From the NCBI GenBank assembly GCA_914767715.1, contig OU612071.1:22193681-22257680 (forward strand): a DNA stretch of 64,000 nucleotides, in the 5' to 3' direction. Below, piece by piece: positions 1-11,782 of the stretch (positions within the stretch are counted from its first letter, which is position 1; each line of letters opens with the position of its first letter). Under the pieces are notes generated by a model that was given only the letters and a program-made list of their open reading frames with translations, had not been told where the DNA came from and did no database searches. This DNA comes from Membranipora membranacea. Taxonomy: Eukaryota > Bryozoa > Gymnolaemata > Cheilostomatida > Membraniporidae. The translations under genes were made by a program, and so were the position numbers.

Positions 1-2125
1 TCCAGCAAAGGCGCTGGCAGTTGACGTATACATGTGTATTTGTTTGCATAGTTTTGAGGGAAGGGGGGATTAGTGTAGTATTAGTAGAAGTGTTCAATCC
101 TTTGAAATGACCAGAGTTAGTATTTCATACAGCTGTGATTCTCCGGCAGAAATAGATTGATGCTATAACAATATAAGAGAGGCAGCCAAAAAGTGATCTA
201 ATGAGCAATGAGGACTGACAGTAACGTCACATCTGATTTTAGCACCAATCTTAATTGACCTTCTTTGACATAAGAAACAAAAAACCGATAATAATACCCT
301 CAATAAAGTAACGTTATCTGGAGAGCAAATCTGAATCTTGACATTATGTAAACTATGACTGAAAACGAGGCAAGCTGCAAACTTTTACACCTCTGATCAC
401 TTGTTCACAGGCTACTCGTTCTTCATTTAATCAAAAATAAAATAAACCCACTGAATGTGTAACATATGAGCAAGAGAGACAGGACACAGCTTATATGGCT
501 GGCAAGTGGCAGTAGAAAAAACAAGCTAGCCCGGTAATTTTTTTTCATCACAATGATGTGTTTGCGGTTGGGGTTTTGGCTTATTTTGATGGGAAAAAAT
601 AGAAAATTTTTCCAATTGCTGCGAGTAAAAATACCTACAAGTGTTCCACATAGTGTGTCATGAAAATTTTTCCGAAAAAATGGCAATAAGCGCACTAAAA
701 CTTAAATTTTCATACCCAATTCCTAAATTCTCAATGATAAATTATATGATACAGGCACTGGCCATGCACAACCAGATTGCGCCGCGTCATGGATTTCGCA
801 ATAATTAAGTAGGACAAAAACTGATGCTATTTTTGTACACATTGTCCACTCTAGAGTATATAATAACTCTATGGTTTTACCTTAATTCAGCAGAGAGAGT
901 GTTTAGATAGTCTATGGATTAATATTATACCATGCAATCTGAGCAATTTTACTGGAGCCAAAATTTGGCAATTCAGTGTGCAAATTACTAGATACTACTT
1001 TCATTAAAAAAAGACAAAACTTTAAATACTATTCAATAATATCCTGTTAATCCTACCTGGCTCAAATTTAGTGTTATTTATCAATAGGCATTTTTGCAGC
1101 ACCATGAAAGGAACAGAGGTTCTTCAAATTCACAAGCAAGCATGTACTATTGTTTCATAGAAAAAGCATACTTTATGCGGAAAAATACTGCTGCATCTAC
1201 TGCATAATCAAACAATATATGGTTATTAGCTCAGAAAAAAACTTGATTACTACATAATCAGTAGACCACCCCAGGTTTTTGTAAGCTATGATAACGAGTA
1301 GGCAAGCATTAGCACCATTATTTCAGTGCAAAGACCTTTATTGATTGTATTAATTTATATTATAATATATTTCAGATACTGGGCATTTTCTTTTGAGCGG
1401 AAAAACGGTCAACATGCCAAAAGCGAGCCGATGGGTGTAAATGGGCTGCAAGAATCACCAGTCATAAAGATTATTACTGCAGGTACCTGCAATCAGTATG
1501 CACTGAGACCCATTTATAACAGTCTCCACACTACAGGTCGTAGAGGGCTAAGGTGTATCAGATAACCGATCAAAAGCTGTATGTCAGGATGCCCTTTAAT
1601 GTAAAATTCAAAATATTGATTGCTGCAATAGCCCCTGTACAATATTCATTCACGGACCTTCACAACCCTCCCTGTGTCATATGGTGATGGGCTATTGAAC
1701 CACATTGCACACCCCTCTATAAATTCATGCAGTCCATGCAGTGAAGCTACAATCTGCACAATGTCTGTGCTGTAATTTTAAAACCTCAGTCACTCTAACA
1801 ATCAGTGATACGGTGATATGGTATGACTCAACGCTGATGCTTAGACTGACAGTGTTGTCCATGGTTAACTTTTAGTAGCGAATCTCCTTTTGAGCTTTTT
1901 CATAATAGCGCTTTACCACAACCCAATTCTTCTCGGGCACCCAGCTAGTGTGTTGTGTGGTACAGAACCACAGTGATTATCTAAGTCTGACAAATTTATA
2001 CCTCCAGATAGATCTTCTCTTATTAAGCGAACCTCATTGCTGGCAATATCCTGTTCACACATGTAAGATATCTAAAGATTCCTCGGATGCCTGACTTCTG
2101 AACTTGTTAATCAATGAGTCAATTA
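1..2125. other. Gene-free AT-rich stretch
   Basis: No ORF here shows a recognisable domain, a splice-bounded exon or a repeat relationship to the rest of the window. The reading frames present are short and of random composition. I see nothing functional in it. Confidence 0.6.
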
Positions 2126-2129
2126 GAAG

Positions 2130-2345
2130 TAGGAGGTAGCTCAGTTTGTTTGAGCACCTGCCTGCTGGTGCGCAAGCTTGTGAGGTCTTGGGTCCGAATC
2201 CCTTAGCAGTCTACTGGCTACTGGGCTCAATTGACACCCAGGTGTGCTCCAACCTGCGTGCAAACTGAGAGCAACTTGGCGCGAAATATGGCGGCCGTGC
2301 CCTTAAGGCACCTGTATTTCTCTTCGGAACGAGACAAACTTGCAA
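2130..2345 (+). repeat. tRNA-derived SINE
   Basis: The head looks like a tRNA gene. An A-box-like block (TAGCTCAGTTTGTTTGAG) starts at 2137 and a B-box-like block (GGGTCCGAATCC) lies at about 2190, roughly 54 bases later, the normal spacing of an internal RNA polymerase III promoter. The head is followed by a non-tRNA body beginning near 2209 (ACTGGGCTC, then ACACCCAGGTGTGCTCC). The body recurs at about 5012 and 5955 without the tRNA head. A composite of tRNA head and shared body is the structure of a SINE. A decayed genuine tRNA is less likely because the 5' and 3' acceptor arms do not pair convincingly. Confidence 0.65.
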
Positions 2346-3434
2346 TTTTAACCCCTGTCAGGAACTTTGCCAGCATGTTTAAGAAATTCTTGCCAGCAAC
2401 TTTAAAGCCATGATATTGGTCATAACTGCACTAGGTCCACCGCCTACCAATCTTTTGGTAAGCTCAAATCATTCATACGCATACCACTCACCAGGGATGA
2501 TGCCAGTCTTCTGGATTCTATTTAGCACTTTGCCAGTATTTCTACCCTAGCGAAACATTTCATGTATAGCTTATGACTGATGCAACTATGCCTGGCGTCT
2601 GATTGTTGATATGGTACACGGACCTTATCGATGCTTCGACTATGAAAATTGTTAAAATAGATTGTTATATTATACAGTTCGGAAGCCTCAGGCAAAAAGC
2701 CTTGATATCATACTGAATAAATAATATGAATATTCATTTGCATGTATATTTTCAAGGGACTTTATATTTATCCTTGGAGTGGAGCTACATGGCGGCAAGT
2801 CTCAACTCTTCAAACAACTGCACACAATCACATTGGCTTTGAACCTGGAATGATCACTAAGGACACCTATAATAATTTTAAGGTGTTTCAGAAGTTGGCA
2901 TATGGTGAGAGGATCATACCCATCCTGTTTCTATGAAATTTGTGATTACATCATCTTGAAACAATCATGCACCACTTCAAAATGGTGTAAGAGCTGTGTG
3001 AAAATTGGGCCAATTAGTTGGCTGTAAATTTCATAATATTGGAATTAGTTTGACAATATACATTGTATCTTGACGAAAAATTAGACAACAGGAAGAAGAA
3101 CTTCGCCTTTAATAAATGTATGATCAAGTATAGTATAGTATACCATGTGTACAACATGAGATATCACAATATTTATGTATGCATAGCAGTTTGCATTCTT
3201 TGAACTGGCCATAACAATACCCTTTTTTCATTCTCAAGATTCTGTTGGGAAAGAGTAAGGCATTAATAACCAAAAAGGGCGGTTAACCCACTGTGATATA
3301 TAATGTTTTGCAGACAGGTATTATTGCTGTTAAGAGGATCAGCCCTTATAAAAACTTCCTCATAAAACAAACAGGCACGCCCAACCAGATGTTTTACACC
3401 AACAACCCCTGTACTTAGGTGTCTCAAATTAAGA
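2346..3434. other. No gene seen
   Basis: AT-rich sequence between the SINE and the LINE relic. Nothing recognisable was found on either strand. The LINE may extend further upstream than the point where I can read protein similarity. Confidence 0.5.
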
Positions 3435-4113
3435 GGGATTGGAACTACCATTTCTTTTTTTAGAGCAACAGAAACAAAAATCGCACCTTAACTTTTGCAT
3501 AGATGAATGCATACCAATTAAACAGGTGAAGTTATATCTCAGAGACAAAGACTGGATAACTCCTGAAGTTCGTAGGTTGATTGAGCAGAGAAATTGTGCT
3601 TTTTTAAACAATAGAAATGATTACCGTAAACTGAAATTTCAAACTCAGAATGCCATCAGACGTGCCAAAAAAGAACATGTTCAGGAAATAGAGCAAAATG
3701 TGAAATCAAACTGTAGAATGGCATGGCCACAGTTGAAAAGTATTTTGAAGATCAAGTCCAATGTGAAAGGGCGCTCTCTCGATGCTACCGCGACAAACTG
3801 AACAAGAGCCCAGGGCCAGATAATATCACAGCCAAATCACTGACCTGTTCAACATGTCGATCAAACAGGGATGCTTGCCTACAGTGTGGAAAATGGCAAG
3901 TATCAAGCCCATACCTAAATGTGCTGGTGCAAACGAACCAAAAGATTTTAGACCGATAGCTCTAAAATCAATTGTCGGTAAATGCCTGGAAAAACTAGTT
4001 ATCAAAAGAATGTCACCAAAGCTGAATGACTCATCGCAGTTTGCGTACAAACCAAAAAGGTCAACTGAAGACGCTCTTATTATTTTGATTGACAAGATCA
4101 GTGAACCTCAGGA
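3435..4113 (+). pseudogene. CR1-like LINE ORF2, upstream part (frame-broken)
   Basis: Three overlapping frames together read as the linker and fingers of a non-LTR reverse transcriptase. The first has DKDWITPEVRRLIEQRN followed by a basic segment, the usual linker between endonuclease and reverse transcriptase in CR1/jockey-type ORF2. Then comes KSPGPDNI, the start of the RT domain. Then PTVWKMASIKPIPK, DFRPIALKSI, FAYKPKRSTEDAL, which are RT blocks 1-2. At least two frameshifts and one internal loss break the ORF. The frame runs to ISEPQD at about 4113, where a TA-flanked insertion begins, and resumes at 8117. No endonuclease domain is readable upstream, so the copy is 5'-truncated or decayed. 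It is a dead copy; the family assignment (CR1/Rex-like) rests on motif style only. Confidence 0.8.
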
Positions 4114-5011
4114 TACACACAAAGAAATTTTAGAATCAGAATGATCCTAGCTCATAATCAAAAGGCATTTTAGCATCAAATAAAAGTTGTTTTGAGTCCA
4201 AGATAGTTCCCCCACTTCACCCTTAAAATTAATCAAATAAGAATCATATTTTAGAGTTAATTTTACTCTTTTATCACCTTTGGCCAGTTTCAAAAGACAG
4301 TTGATTAATTCAGAGTATCAAATCACAGCTGATTGTTTTTCAATTAGCAGGTCATTTTAGCATCAAAATAATTCATTGCAAGGGTGAACTCAGTTCAATT
4401 TTGGCAAATCTTAGGCTAAGAAGTTGTCTTCTCTTATTGTTGAAATTTGGTGGCTCATTTGCAGTATAGAGTTATCACCCCATCTATCTATATGTCTAAA
4501 ACATTTTAGTTTCAAGCATTTGGCTAGACTGCTCCACAGAGTAAAGGGGTACAGAGTAAATTTTTTAACAATAGTCAAAGACAGAGTTTTTTTACTCCTT
4601 GGTCAAGGTACCTGCAAGCTTTGTGTCAAGGGGAAAGTTATGTGAAACTTGATGCCAAAAACTCCTTTCATCTATTTGTCACAACTATAGGGTTCTGGAG
4701 AATGATCTGAATTCAAAGCTTTTGATTACAGTAAAAAATAGAATATGCAGGCTCTCCCATAAAAAATTCTTTTTGTACAGCCTTACTCCACAAATAGACT
4801 TGCTGTTTCATGCTTAAATTACACCTAACTATTCTAGCGAAATTGATAAGGTGAGTAGAGCTAGGAAGGCAGTATTATGGCAGTTTTTACAATAGGATTA
4901 ACTATTACAATCCTTGAATGATGCTGCTACAATGCACCCTTGGTCTGTGCGATCATTGAACCTTAAATTTATCGAATGGGCCTCATATCAAATGTATCTG
5001 TGGTCCATCGT

Positions 5012-5952
5012 CTACTGGGCTTTGGTTGGCACCCAGGTGCGCTCCGACCTGCCTGCAAACAGAAAGCAACCCAGCGCAGATATTGTGGCCTGGCCACTAA
5101 GGCAACAAATTTCGCCGCCTTTGCTCCGGGGTGTGGCTTGTGACAAGACATCTGATTTAAATCAACCTTCAATTTTAATCAGTCTTGATACACAAAGGTT
5201 ATGCTCAGGTTTTGATGTTCTAATATTACATTGCCTTTGAATCCTTTGGAAAAGATTATCAAGGCACAACAGTAAAAAATTCTTTCCCTGTAATGAAACA
5301 CAGACACTGCAATACAACTGGTTGTTTAAAAATAAGATTTTCTTGAGGGAATAGAAAATTTACTCTGAGAAAACAATGTCTGTAATTGCTCTAACTGATA
5401 TCTTCATCCAGCTTAGGTCTCAATTGTACTTGGGTCGTTTCAATGCACCGCGTAGAGAATTGCTTCCAATTTTGTTTGGAGGCCATCTCAGATTTCTTGT
5501 TTATTGAGGCAGCACACCTGTTTGGCGAACTGAATCCTCAAAAGTAACAACATTATAACTTGTTGCAGTATAGATGCAGTCCCAGGGCACCCTCTACTTG
5601 ATTGTGCAATAGCTCCCGGAAGAAGGTTTACCCGGCTAGCCAAGAGTGAAGTGATTGCAACCTTGTATAAATTTTTAGAAGCATGGACCACGGTGTTGTT
5701 GAGTAAATAGATTGTGGATAATTGAATGTCGACAAGGCGTCATGGTTGATTGCAAAAATGTAAATATATGAGTAGCCATCCACTAGAGCCTATTGGTTCA
5801 ACATAATATGATATTTTAGATACAATAAAATTGGTATGAAACAACGGAGTACACTCAATATGGGCCAACTTTTGTGTCAGAACTGGGGTTTCGGGCTTGG
5901 AATACTGGTTGGGAAATATGTTTGGACTGAGCAGGAATTACAAATTATATAG
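5012..5952 (+). repeat. Tandem duplication, copy 1
   Basis: The copy starts at ACTGGGCTTTGGTTGGCACC and ends near AGCAGGAATTACAAA. It begins with a headless copy of the SINE body (compare 2209-2325), followed by about 800 bases unique to this repeat. It aligns along its whole length with the next copy at roughly 90% identity by eye. No protein is encoded. Confidence 0.8.
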
Positions 5953-7322
5953 CACTGGGCTTTGGGAGGCACCCAGGTGTGCTCCGACCTGCCTGCAAAC
6001 AGAGAGCAACCTGGCGCAGATATTGCGGCCTGGCCTCTTAGGCAACAAATTTTACCGCCTATGCTCCAGGATGTTGCTTGTGACAAGACATCTGATTTAA
6101 ATCAACCTTCAATTTTAATCTGATGTAAAATGCTATAATACATAAATATCATAAGAAGCAACAGGTCTTAAGACACAAAGGTAATCCTTAGGTTTTGATA
6201 TTACATTGCCTTTAGATCCTTTGGAAAAGATAAACAAGGCACAACAGTTACAAATTCTTTCCTGTAATGAAAGACAGAGACTGCAATCCAACTGGTTATA
6301 AGATTTTCTTGAGGGATTAGAAAACTTACTCTGAGCAAACAATGTCTGTTATTGCTCTAACTGATATCTTCATCCAGCTTAGGTCTCAATTGTACTTGGA
6401 TCGTTTCAATGCACTGCGTGAAGAATTGCGTCCAATTTTGTTTGGAGGCCATCTCAGATTTGTTGTTTCTTGAGGCGGCCCACCTGTTTGGCTAACCGAA
6501 TCCTCAAAAGTAACACTATTATAACTTGTTGCAGTATAGATGAAGTCCCAGGACACTATTTTTTTAAAAAAATGTACAAATTCAACCGTAACATGAATGC
6601 TGTCAATGGTTATTTCAGGACTGCAATTCCTAAATGGTGATAAATACATCAAGGTCGACCATACAGATACCAGCTCACTGAAAATTCAGCAAAATATTTC
6701 ACAAAGAATATTTTGTGTGTTATTAGGGGTGAGCCCTCCAGACAGACAGTTATCATAATCCTATACGCATCCAGCATAATTTCAATAATGAAAATATGGG
6801 ATGACATTCGTGTAAAATTTAAGCTCAAACATTTGGGTGTATTTAGAAAATGCTATCATTGAATAGTATCCAATGAAAAAGCCAAATCCAAACCATTTTT
6901 CGGAATATAGAAACATACAAAGTGAGGATGGTATAGCATAAACACCTCTCCCCGAGCACCGTCTACTTGATTGTGCAATAACTCCCGGAAGAAGGTCTAC
7001 CCAGCTAGCCAAGAGTGAAGTGATCGCAACCTTGTATCACTTTTTTTAGAAGCATGGACCATGATTTTGTTGAGTAAAGAGAGTGTGGATAATTGAATGT
7101 CGACAAGGTATCATGGTCGATTTCAAAAAGTAAATTAATGAGCAGCCAGCCACTAGAGCCTATTGATTCAACATAATAATATGATATGATATCTTAGATG
7201 CAATATAATTGGTGTAAAAAACGGGACACACTCAAAATGGGCCAATTTTTGTATCAGAACTGGGGTTTTGGGCTTGGAATACTGGTTGGAAAATATATTT
7301 GGTCTGAGCAGGAATTACAAAA
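5953..7322 (+). repeat. Tandem duplication, copy 2 (with an internal insertion)
   Basis: It directly abuts copy 1 and has the same order of landmarks: SINE body, AAATCAACCTTCAATTTTAA, CCAGCTTAGGTCTCAATTG, GCTAGCCAAGAGTGAAGTGA, and the end block GCAGGAATTACAAA. Copy 2 is about 430 bases longer because of an insertion at 6551-6957. Confidence 0.8.
6551..6957. mobile_element. About 400 bp insertion unique to duplication copy 2
   Basis: Copy 1 reads continuously from CAGTCCCAGG to GCACCCTCTACTTG. Copy 2 has the same two blocks separated by about 405 bases. The inserted segment starts near CTATTTTTTTAAAAAAATG, a short AT palindrome, and has no similarity I can see elsewhere in the window. Its polarity and family are unknown. 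It arrived after the duplication. Confidence 0.6.
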
Positions 7323-8116
7323 TACCTAACGCTGCATATATAAATAAAAAGTTCTATCGAGGTAAACGTGCAGATCTGACTGGCTAAAAGTGCAATACTA
7401 CAAGACAAACATAGTATCGAATCGGATATAGATTCTGGAAATTTCTTAATATGTATGTAGAATGATGAAGATTAATTATTTTGAGGTATATCGTCATTCT
7501 GATAGAATTTGATGTGTTCTGATGAGTCACCACTATCTATACTGAAAACTTATATCAATCAACAGAAATATTGTAAATTGCTCCACTCCTTTGATTAAAG
7601 GCAATTAAAATGTTTTTGAAACTGTATACAATGGCATAGAAACTACAAATATATAGGCTCTTTGCACTGCCTTGCGCAACATTGCCACTGCACTGATGGA
7701 TGAAATAAACACTGTAATGAAAAAGTAAATCGGAATTTTAAATATGTTAAAAAATATTTCAAACATGCCCTCAAAAGCTCATTTAGATAATGTGATGAGC
7801 TGATGCTCCAAAAAAAACCAGATCTCTGTGAGTACCATGTCGAAATGTAATTCTGCCCAAGCAGAAAAACATGAACTTGGAGATTTTTTGTCAGATTTGG
7901 AGCTTTTTGCAGAAAAAAAATAAATGAATAGTTAGCTGATTGACTAACGATCCAGGTGACCAAATGTGGTTATTCTGAATTAAAAACTGTAGGAAGGAGA
8001 TAGCTTTTGGAAAAGTAAAGAGGAGATAACTACAGCTGAGCATTTTTGACTTTAAATAACTGAGAAGTAGGGGAACTATCTTAGAATCTAAACAACGCTA
8101 ATTTTTTCTGTGTGTA

Positions 8117-8935
8117 TGAATGCCAAGAACCATGTCAGAGCTCTATTCATCCATTTTACAAGTGCCTTCAATACTATCGATCCAAAATTACTCACATATA
8201 AACTCGGTGGCTATGACTTTCATCCAAACATAGTTAATTGGGTTTATAGTTTCCTGACCGACCGAAAACAGAAGGTAATAACATCAACCAACACAATTAA
8301 AACATCAACACATCCACAGGGCTGTGTCCTGAGTCTGTTCCTGTTCTCTCTGTCTGTAGCACAGATGCCTTTAGTCCATCAATCAACAACTGTTATAAAA
8401 ATGCTGGCGACACAGTTCTACTAGAATATCTTTCTGAAACAACACAAACAAAGTCACAAGAAGAAGCTACCCATCTAGAAAACTGGTGTTTCTGCAACGA
8501 CCTTCTTCTCAATGCCAAGAAAACGAAGGAGCTAGTATTCAGCAATGTAAGAGGTAACCCTCTGCCAGCGCCGTAACTAATCATCAACAATAGTAACATC
8601 GAAGTTGTGAACTCATTCACCTATCCGGGCACAGTTTGATCTAATAAACTAGACTTTACTCTTAATACCGAGAAGACCATCAAGAATACTTACTTGCCAA
8701 CCTCTACTATCTAGGCATAAACGAGAAAATCATACGATCTTTTTACAAACCTTTTATAGAAATTGTTAAAATCTAGTGGTAGTCTTAAACATCTCAAATC
8801 AGACTCTCATCGAAAACTAAAACATCTTATCAGTACTGCATATTACCTAGCAGGCGGTCAATCATTCCTAAGACACAATACGTATGCACATAAACTGAAA
8901 AACCTGGCAACCGTTATGACCCAGTGCCAACATTA
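8117..8935 (+). pseudogene. CR1-like LINE ORF2, downstream part
   Basis: Continuation of the LINE interrupted at 4113. Readable RT blocks are FTSAFNTIDPKLL, VNWVYSFLTDRKQ and PQGCVLSLFLFSL. Then comes a corrupted active-site region in which the expected YADDT block has become NAGDT at about 8400. Later frames give HLENWCFCNDLLLNAKKT, SNIEVVNSFTYPGT and, near 8800-8920, LISTAYYLAGGQS, the C-terminal part of CR1/Rex-type ORF2. There are several frameshifts and stops, and the catalytic aspartates are lost, so it is not functional. Confidence 0.8.
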
Positions 8936-9190
8936 AAAACGCCGGTTTCAGGCAATATAACAACAAACTCAGCTACTCTTTAACAGTTTTAGGGCCCACT
9001 CCGTCAGATATGTGAACATAGTTTTTCGTAAATAGATTTGAAAAAGAATTTTTATATACAATTATTTATTTCCATATATCGTTTTATATCCATATATTTT
9101 TACATTACAATCCAACTGAGCTTACTTTTAGAGAATATTATAAGAGATCACCCACATAAACATTTTTATTTCTCTTCCTGAGACAATGCA

Positions 9191-9211
9191 ATACATACAT
9201 ACATACATACA
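9191..9211 (+). repeat. (ACAT)n microsatellite, probable LINE 3' tail
   Basis: Five ATAC units follow GAGACAATGCA about 250 bases after the last readable LINE ORF segment. CR1-type LINEs typically end in a short microsatellite rather than poly(A), so this is a plausible end of the LINE that starts at 3435. Confidence 0.5.
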
Positions 9212-9854
9212 AAAACGCCATGGCACATGAAAACACCCCATTTATCCCATGTGTTACGCCCCTTAAACCACAGTAGTCCAATATTCAAACATCATGGTCA
9301 AGATGCTCTTTCACATGTGTTTAGCCACATACTACATACTTCCAGATCTGATTTTTACACATGTTAACATGTTTTTGCCTTGAACAAAATTTCGAGCTTA
9401 TATTGTAAGACTATATTCAAATCAAGAGGAAAAAATCAACATCAGGCATTTTCTTTTGAGTAATAGAGAAATAATAGCAAGCTTAACACTTATTCCTGCT
9501 ATATCTTTCAGGTGTGACTTCTTACAACTTTACAGATATTTCAATGACAAGCGATAATTCTGTAGTTACAACTAGAATTTTCAAGCGGGTTCTATTTGGA
9601 TCTTTTATGTAATTGGTCACAAGTTGAGGATAGGGATAATAGTTCCTATGATTGCTTTACCTGAATCTTGATCAAGTTAATATGCTGCATGTTCGAGATT
9701 ATTCCATTGAAGGTTCATGATGTGTTTAGATAACTTGACTGTTACTAAGTTGCTTCAAAATTCGTTCAATCAAATTAAATTTTTACACATTCTAATAAAT
9801 CTTTACCAAACTTGAAGTACAGCAATCACTCATGCGAATTAAATAATTCTGTTT

Positions 9855-10105
9855 AGCTCAAAAAAAACTTATCGAGGCTTCAATCTCAAAATTGTCACCT
9901 GATGGTTAAAAGTGTTAAAAAATAAAAGTTAAATAATATGCACAAACTCAGAGTATGAAATTAACGCACTAGGTGATGAAGAAGTGGTGACAACACCAAT
10001 ATTTACGCTAGATAATTCATTCATAGCGTGCTTTGGTTTATGCAAATTATTTGCCCTTCAAGTGATTATACTGAAATTGCAGCCTCATATTATTAGTTTT
10101 GAACT
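9855..10105. mobile_element. MITE with about 65 bp terminal inverted repeats, copy 1
   Basis: The left arm begins AGCTCAAAAAAAACTTATCG, then GAGGCTTCAATCTCA and TTGTCACCTGATG. The right arm, read on the other strand, gives AGTTCAAAACTAATAATATG, then GAGGCTGCAATTTCAG and GGGCAAATAATTTGCAT. The same element recurs at 41054-41326. It is noncoding and about 250 bases long, so it is a non-autonomous DNA transposon. Confidence 0.75.
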
Positions 10106-11437
10106 GTACATAATCAGTTTGAAGATGTATAGAGAGAGTGTAATAAGGTAAATGAAAATTTGCTGAGAGGATATAGCATAAAATTATAAAATTCAAATGA
10201 AGTCACTGCTATCATCTTTATCGCAGCCTGTTCCATTACTCTCATGCTCCTCTAATCTTAATTGTAAATCTGCCAAAGCACCCTTATTTTAGTTGTACAA
10301 ATAACTATTCTCTTCTGGGTCAATAGCCGTATCTTCGTTTCCATATAATATAAGTGCTGCGTTGATTGCTGTTTCGATAATTTTTGTTTTCATCTCACCT
10401 TCAATTTGATCAATTTTCTGATGTTATTACATAATTTTCATTGTCAATACTTGTAGGTTGTGGAGACCCTATAGCATCAAGAGGACTGACAGAATCAAAA
10501 AGTCTGGTAGTGGAGCAATATACAATTACAATTTCAGAACAAGAAACTTTAAAATGAGCCGCAGCAATGGTCATGTGTCTTAACATCCATATTACCATGA
10601 ACTCCTGATGGTCACTGATTAGAAACTAGCTTCAATCTTTTGACTCAATACTGGGACTGGTTAGTATAAATATCCAATAATTATTTCATCATTGCTATCA
10701 CTAGTTTCTGCTCGGCATTTGTGGTAATCTTTCAATTCAAAATTAGTAGCTTTATGCACTATATGTAGTTTATTTGTTTCAGGTGAGGTCCGTCAATACT
10801 GCAGTCGAGCTACAGGCACTGTTTATTTTTTTACAACCAGTAATGAACCTTACTGTCGGTTCACATCATTAAAGAGCACCATGTGGGTCGGTGGGTCATC
10901 ATTGTCTGCGCTTGTGGTGGATAGAACTGCATGGTTGATTCATCAAATTATGCTCAGTAGTTTCATGTTTAGTTTGTTCAGATTATGTATTCAAATAACT
11001 ATTCATAGCGATAATCGACGTGCATTATCCACAGCTGAATTGCTGGCAGGCTCAAATGTTAACTAGAGGTGATAAGCAAGAAATCGTGTTCATATTTCTA
11101 AATGTGCAGGCATGTAAAACTGAATTGCCATTTAGTATTAAAATCAACCTTACCTGGTGAGGCATGTATGGCCCGGGTCAGCACAGGTGTGTTGTTCATA
11201 CAAGCCAGATTAATTAGGTTATTACCATGAGTGCACAACTTCCTTTGTGGCCCTAATTCCAGCGCTTTGTAAATGAGGCAAAGGCAAGGGATATGGTGAA
11301 AAACGAAAGTTTATTGGTTTCCTAAATGGTGACATGTGAGATTTTTGCTTTTATAACAGCTCAAACATCAAGTCAACATTATGCTTGTTCATCAATAGAT
11401 TATGCGATAATCAACTTGTATTTGCTTGTTTTTTAAG
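10106..11437. other. No confident gene; one possible exon near 10795-10930
   Basis: An open frame preceded by TTTCAG reads GEVRQYCSRATGTVYFFTTS and continues through YCRF and WVGG to AW. It has two cysteines and an extracellular-looking composition. It could be an upstream exon of the EGF gene that follows, but no domain is recognised. The rest of the stretch shows nothing. Confidence 0.3.
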
Positions 11438-11572
11438 CCAACAATATGGAACAGCGCCACAATAGATGTGATAAATGCTGGAATTCACCAGGATCACCTG
11501 CGTGTTATGATACAAGGGAGGGTGTCAACTGTGTATGCTCAATCGGCTACGAAGGTCCAGATTGTGATATCC
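11438..11572 (+). CDS. EGF-like domain exon 1
   Basis: The exon is bounded by a TTTTTTAAG acceptor and a GTTAGT donor. It is 135 nt long with two leading and one trailing base, so it is a symmetric phase 1-1 exon, the classic form of shuffled EGF modules. It translates to a cysteine-spaced module: RCDKCWNSPGSPACYD, then NCVCSIGYEGPDCDI. The C-x-C followed by GYEGPDC is the C-terminal half of an EGF-like domain. The product is presumably a secreted or membrane receptor. The next exon joins in phase. The specific gene is not identifiable. Confidence 0.75.
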
Positions 11573-11782
11573 GTTAGTTCTCATTGCAGCTACAGCAATT
11601 ATTGTCGAATAATTGTTCTAACTCATCCTGTTTCTCATTCCTTTCATCAATCAAATAGACTCATTGCTCTATCATGGTAAATAGCAAATTCAATTTCTTA
11701 TCTTGTCATAAAAAATACAGATAGAGACAGATAAAGAAATCCTGTACATGTAAAACTGAATTCACCATGGTTTTTTTTACAG

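Larger units (their letters stand above)
4389..8064. mobile_element. 3.7 kb insertion inside the MITE
   Basis: In the related copies at 12714 and 17076 the MITE reads continuously through GGGTGAAGTA. Here that string is split, with GGGTGAA ending at 4388 and AAGTAGGGGAAC starting at 8065. The insert begins CTCAGTT and ends AACTGAG, a perfect 7-base terminal inverted repeat. The host bases AA lie on both sides, so a 2-3 base target duplication is likely. No protein of any transposase family is visible in it. Most of its length is the tandem duplication annotated separately. The family is unknown. Confidence 0.65.
4116..8114. mobile_element. TIR element with TA target duplication, inserted in the LINE
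   Basis: The left end reads CACACAAAGAAAT and the right end TTTTTTCTGTGTG, an inverted repeat. Each end is flanked by TA (4114-4115 and 8115-8116). Removing the element and one TA rejoins the LINE in frame: the codon GAT before the left TA continues into ATG AAT GCC after the right one, followed by the LINE motif FTSAFNTID. The first 270 bases and last 50 bases match the short family members at 17076 and 12714. So this is a MITE-family element, now about 4.0 kb because of a further insertion inside it. It encodes no visible transposase. The TA duplication is typical of Tc1/mariner-type elements; the superfamily is inferred. Confidence 0.82.

Noticed and set aside
2137-2202. Functional tRNA gene
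   Set aside because: A- and B-box-like blocks are present but the acceptor stem does not pair, and the sequence continues into a repeated SINE body.
10881-11066. Membrane protein ORF
   Set aside because: Hydrophobic tail arises from AT-rich sequence; no splice or start support beyond the possible exon noted upstream.
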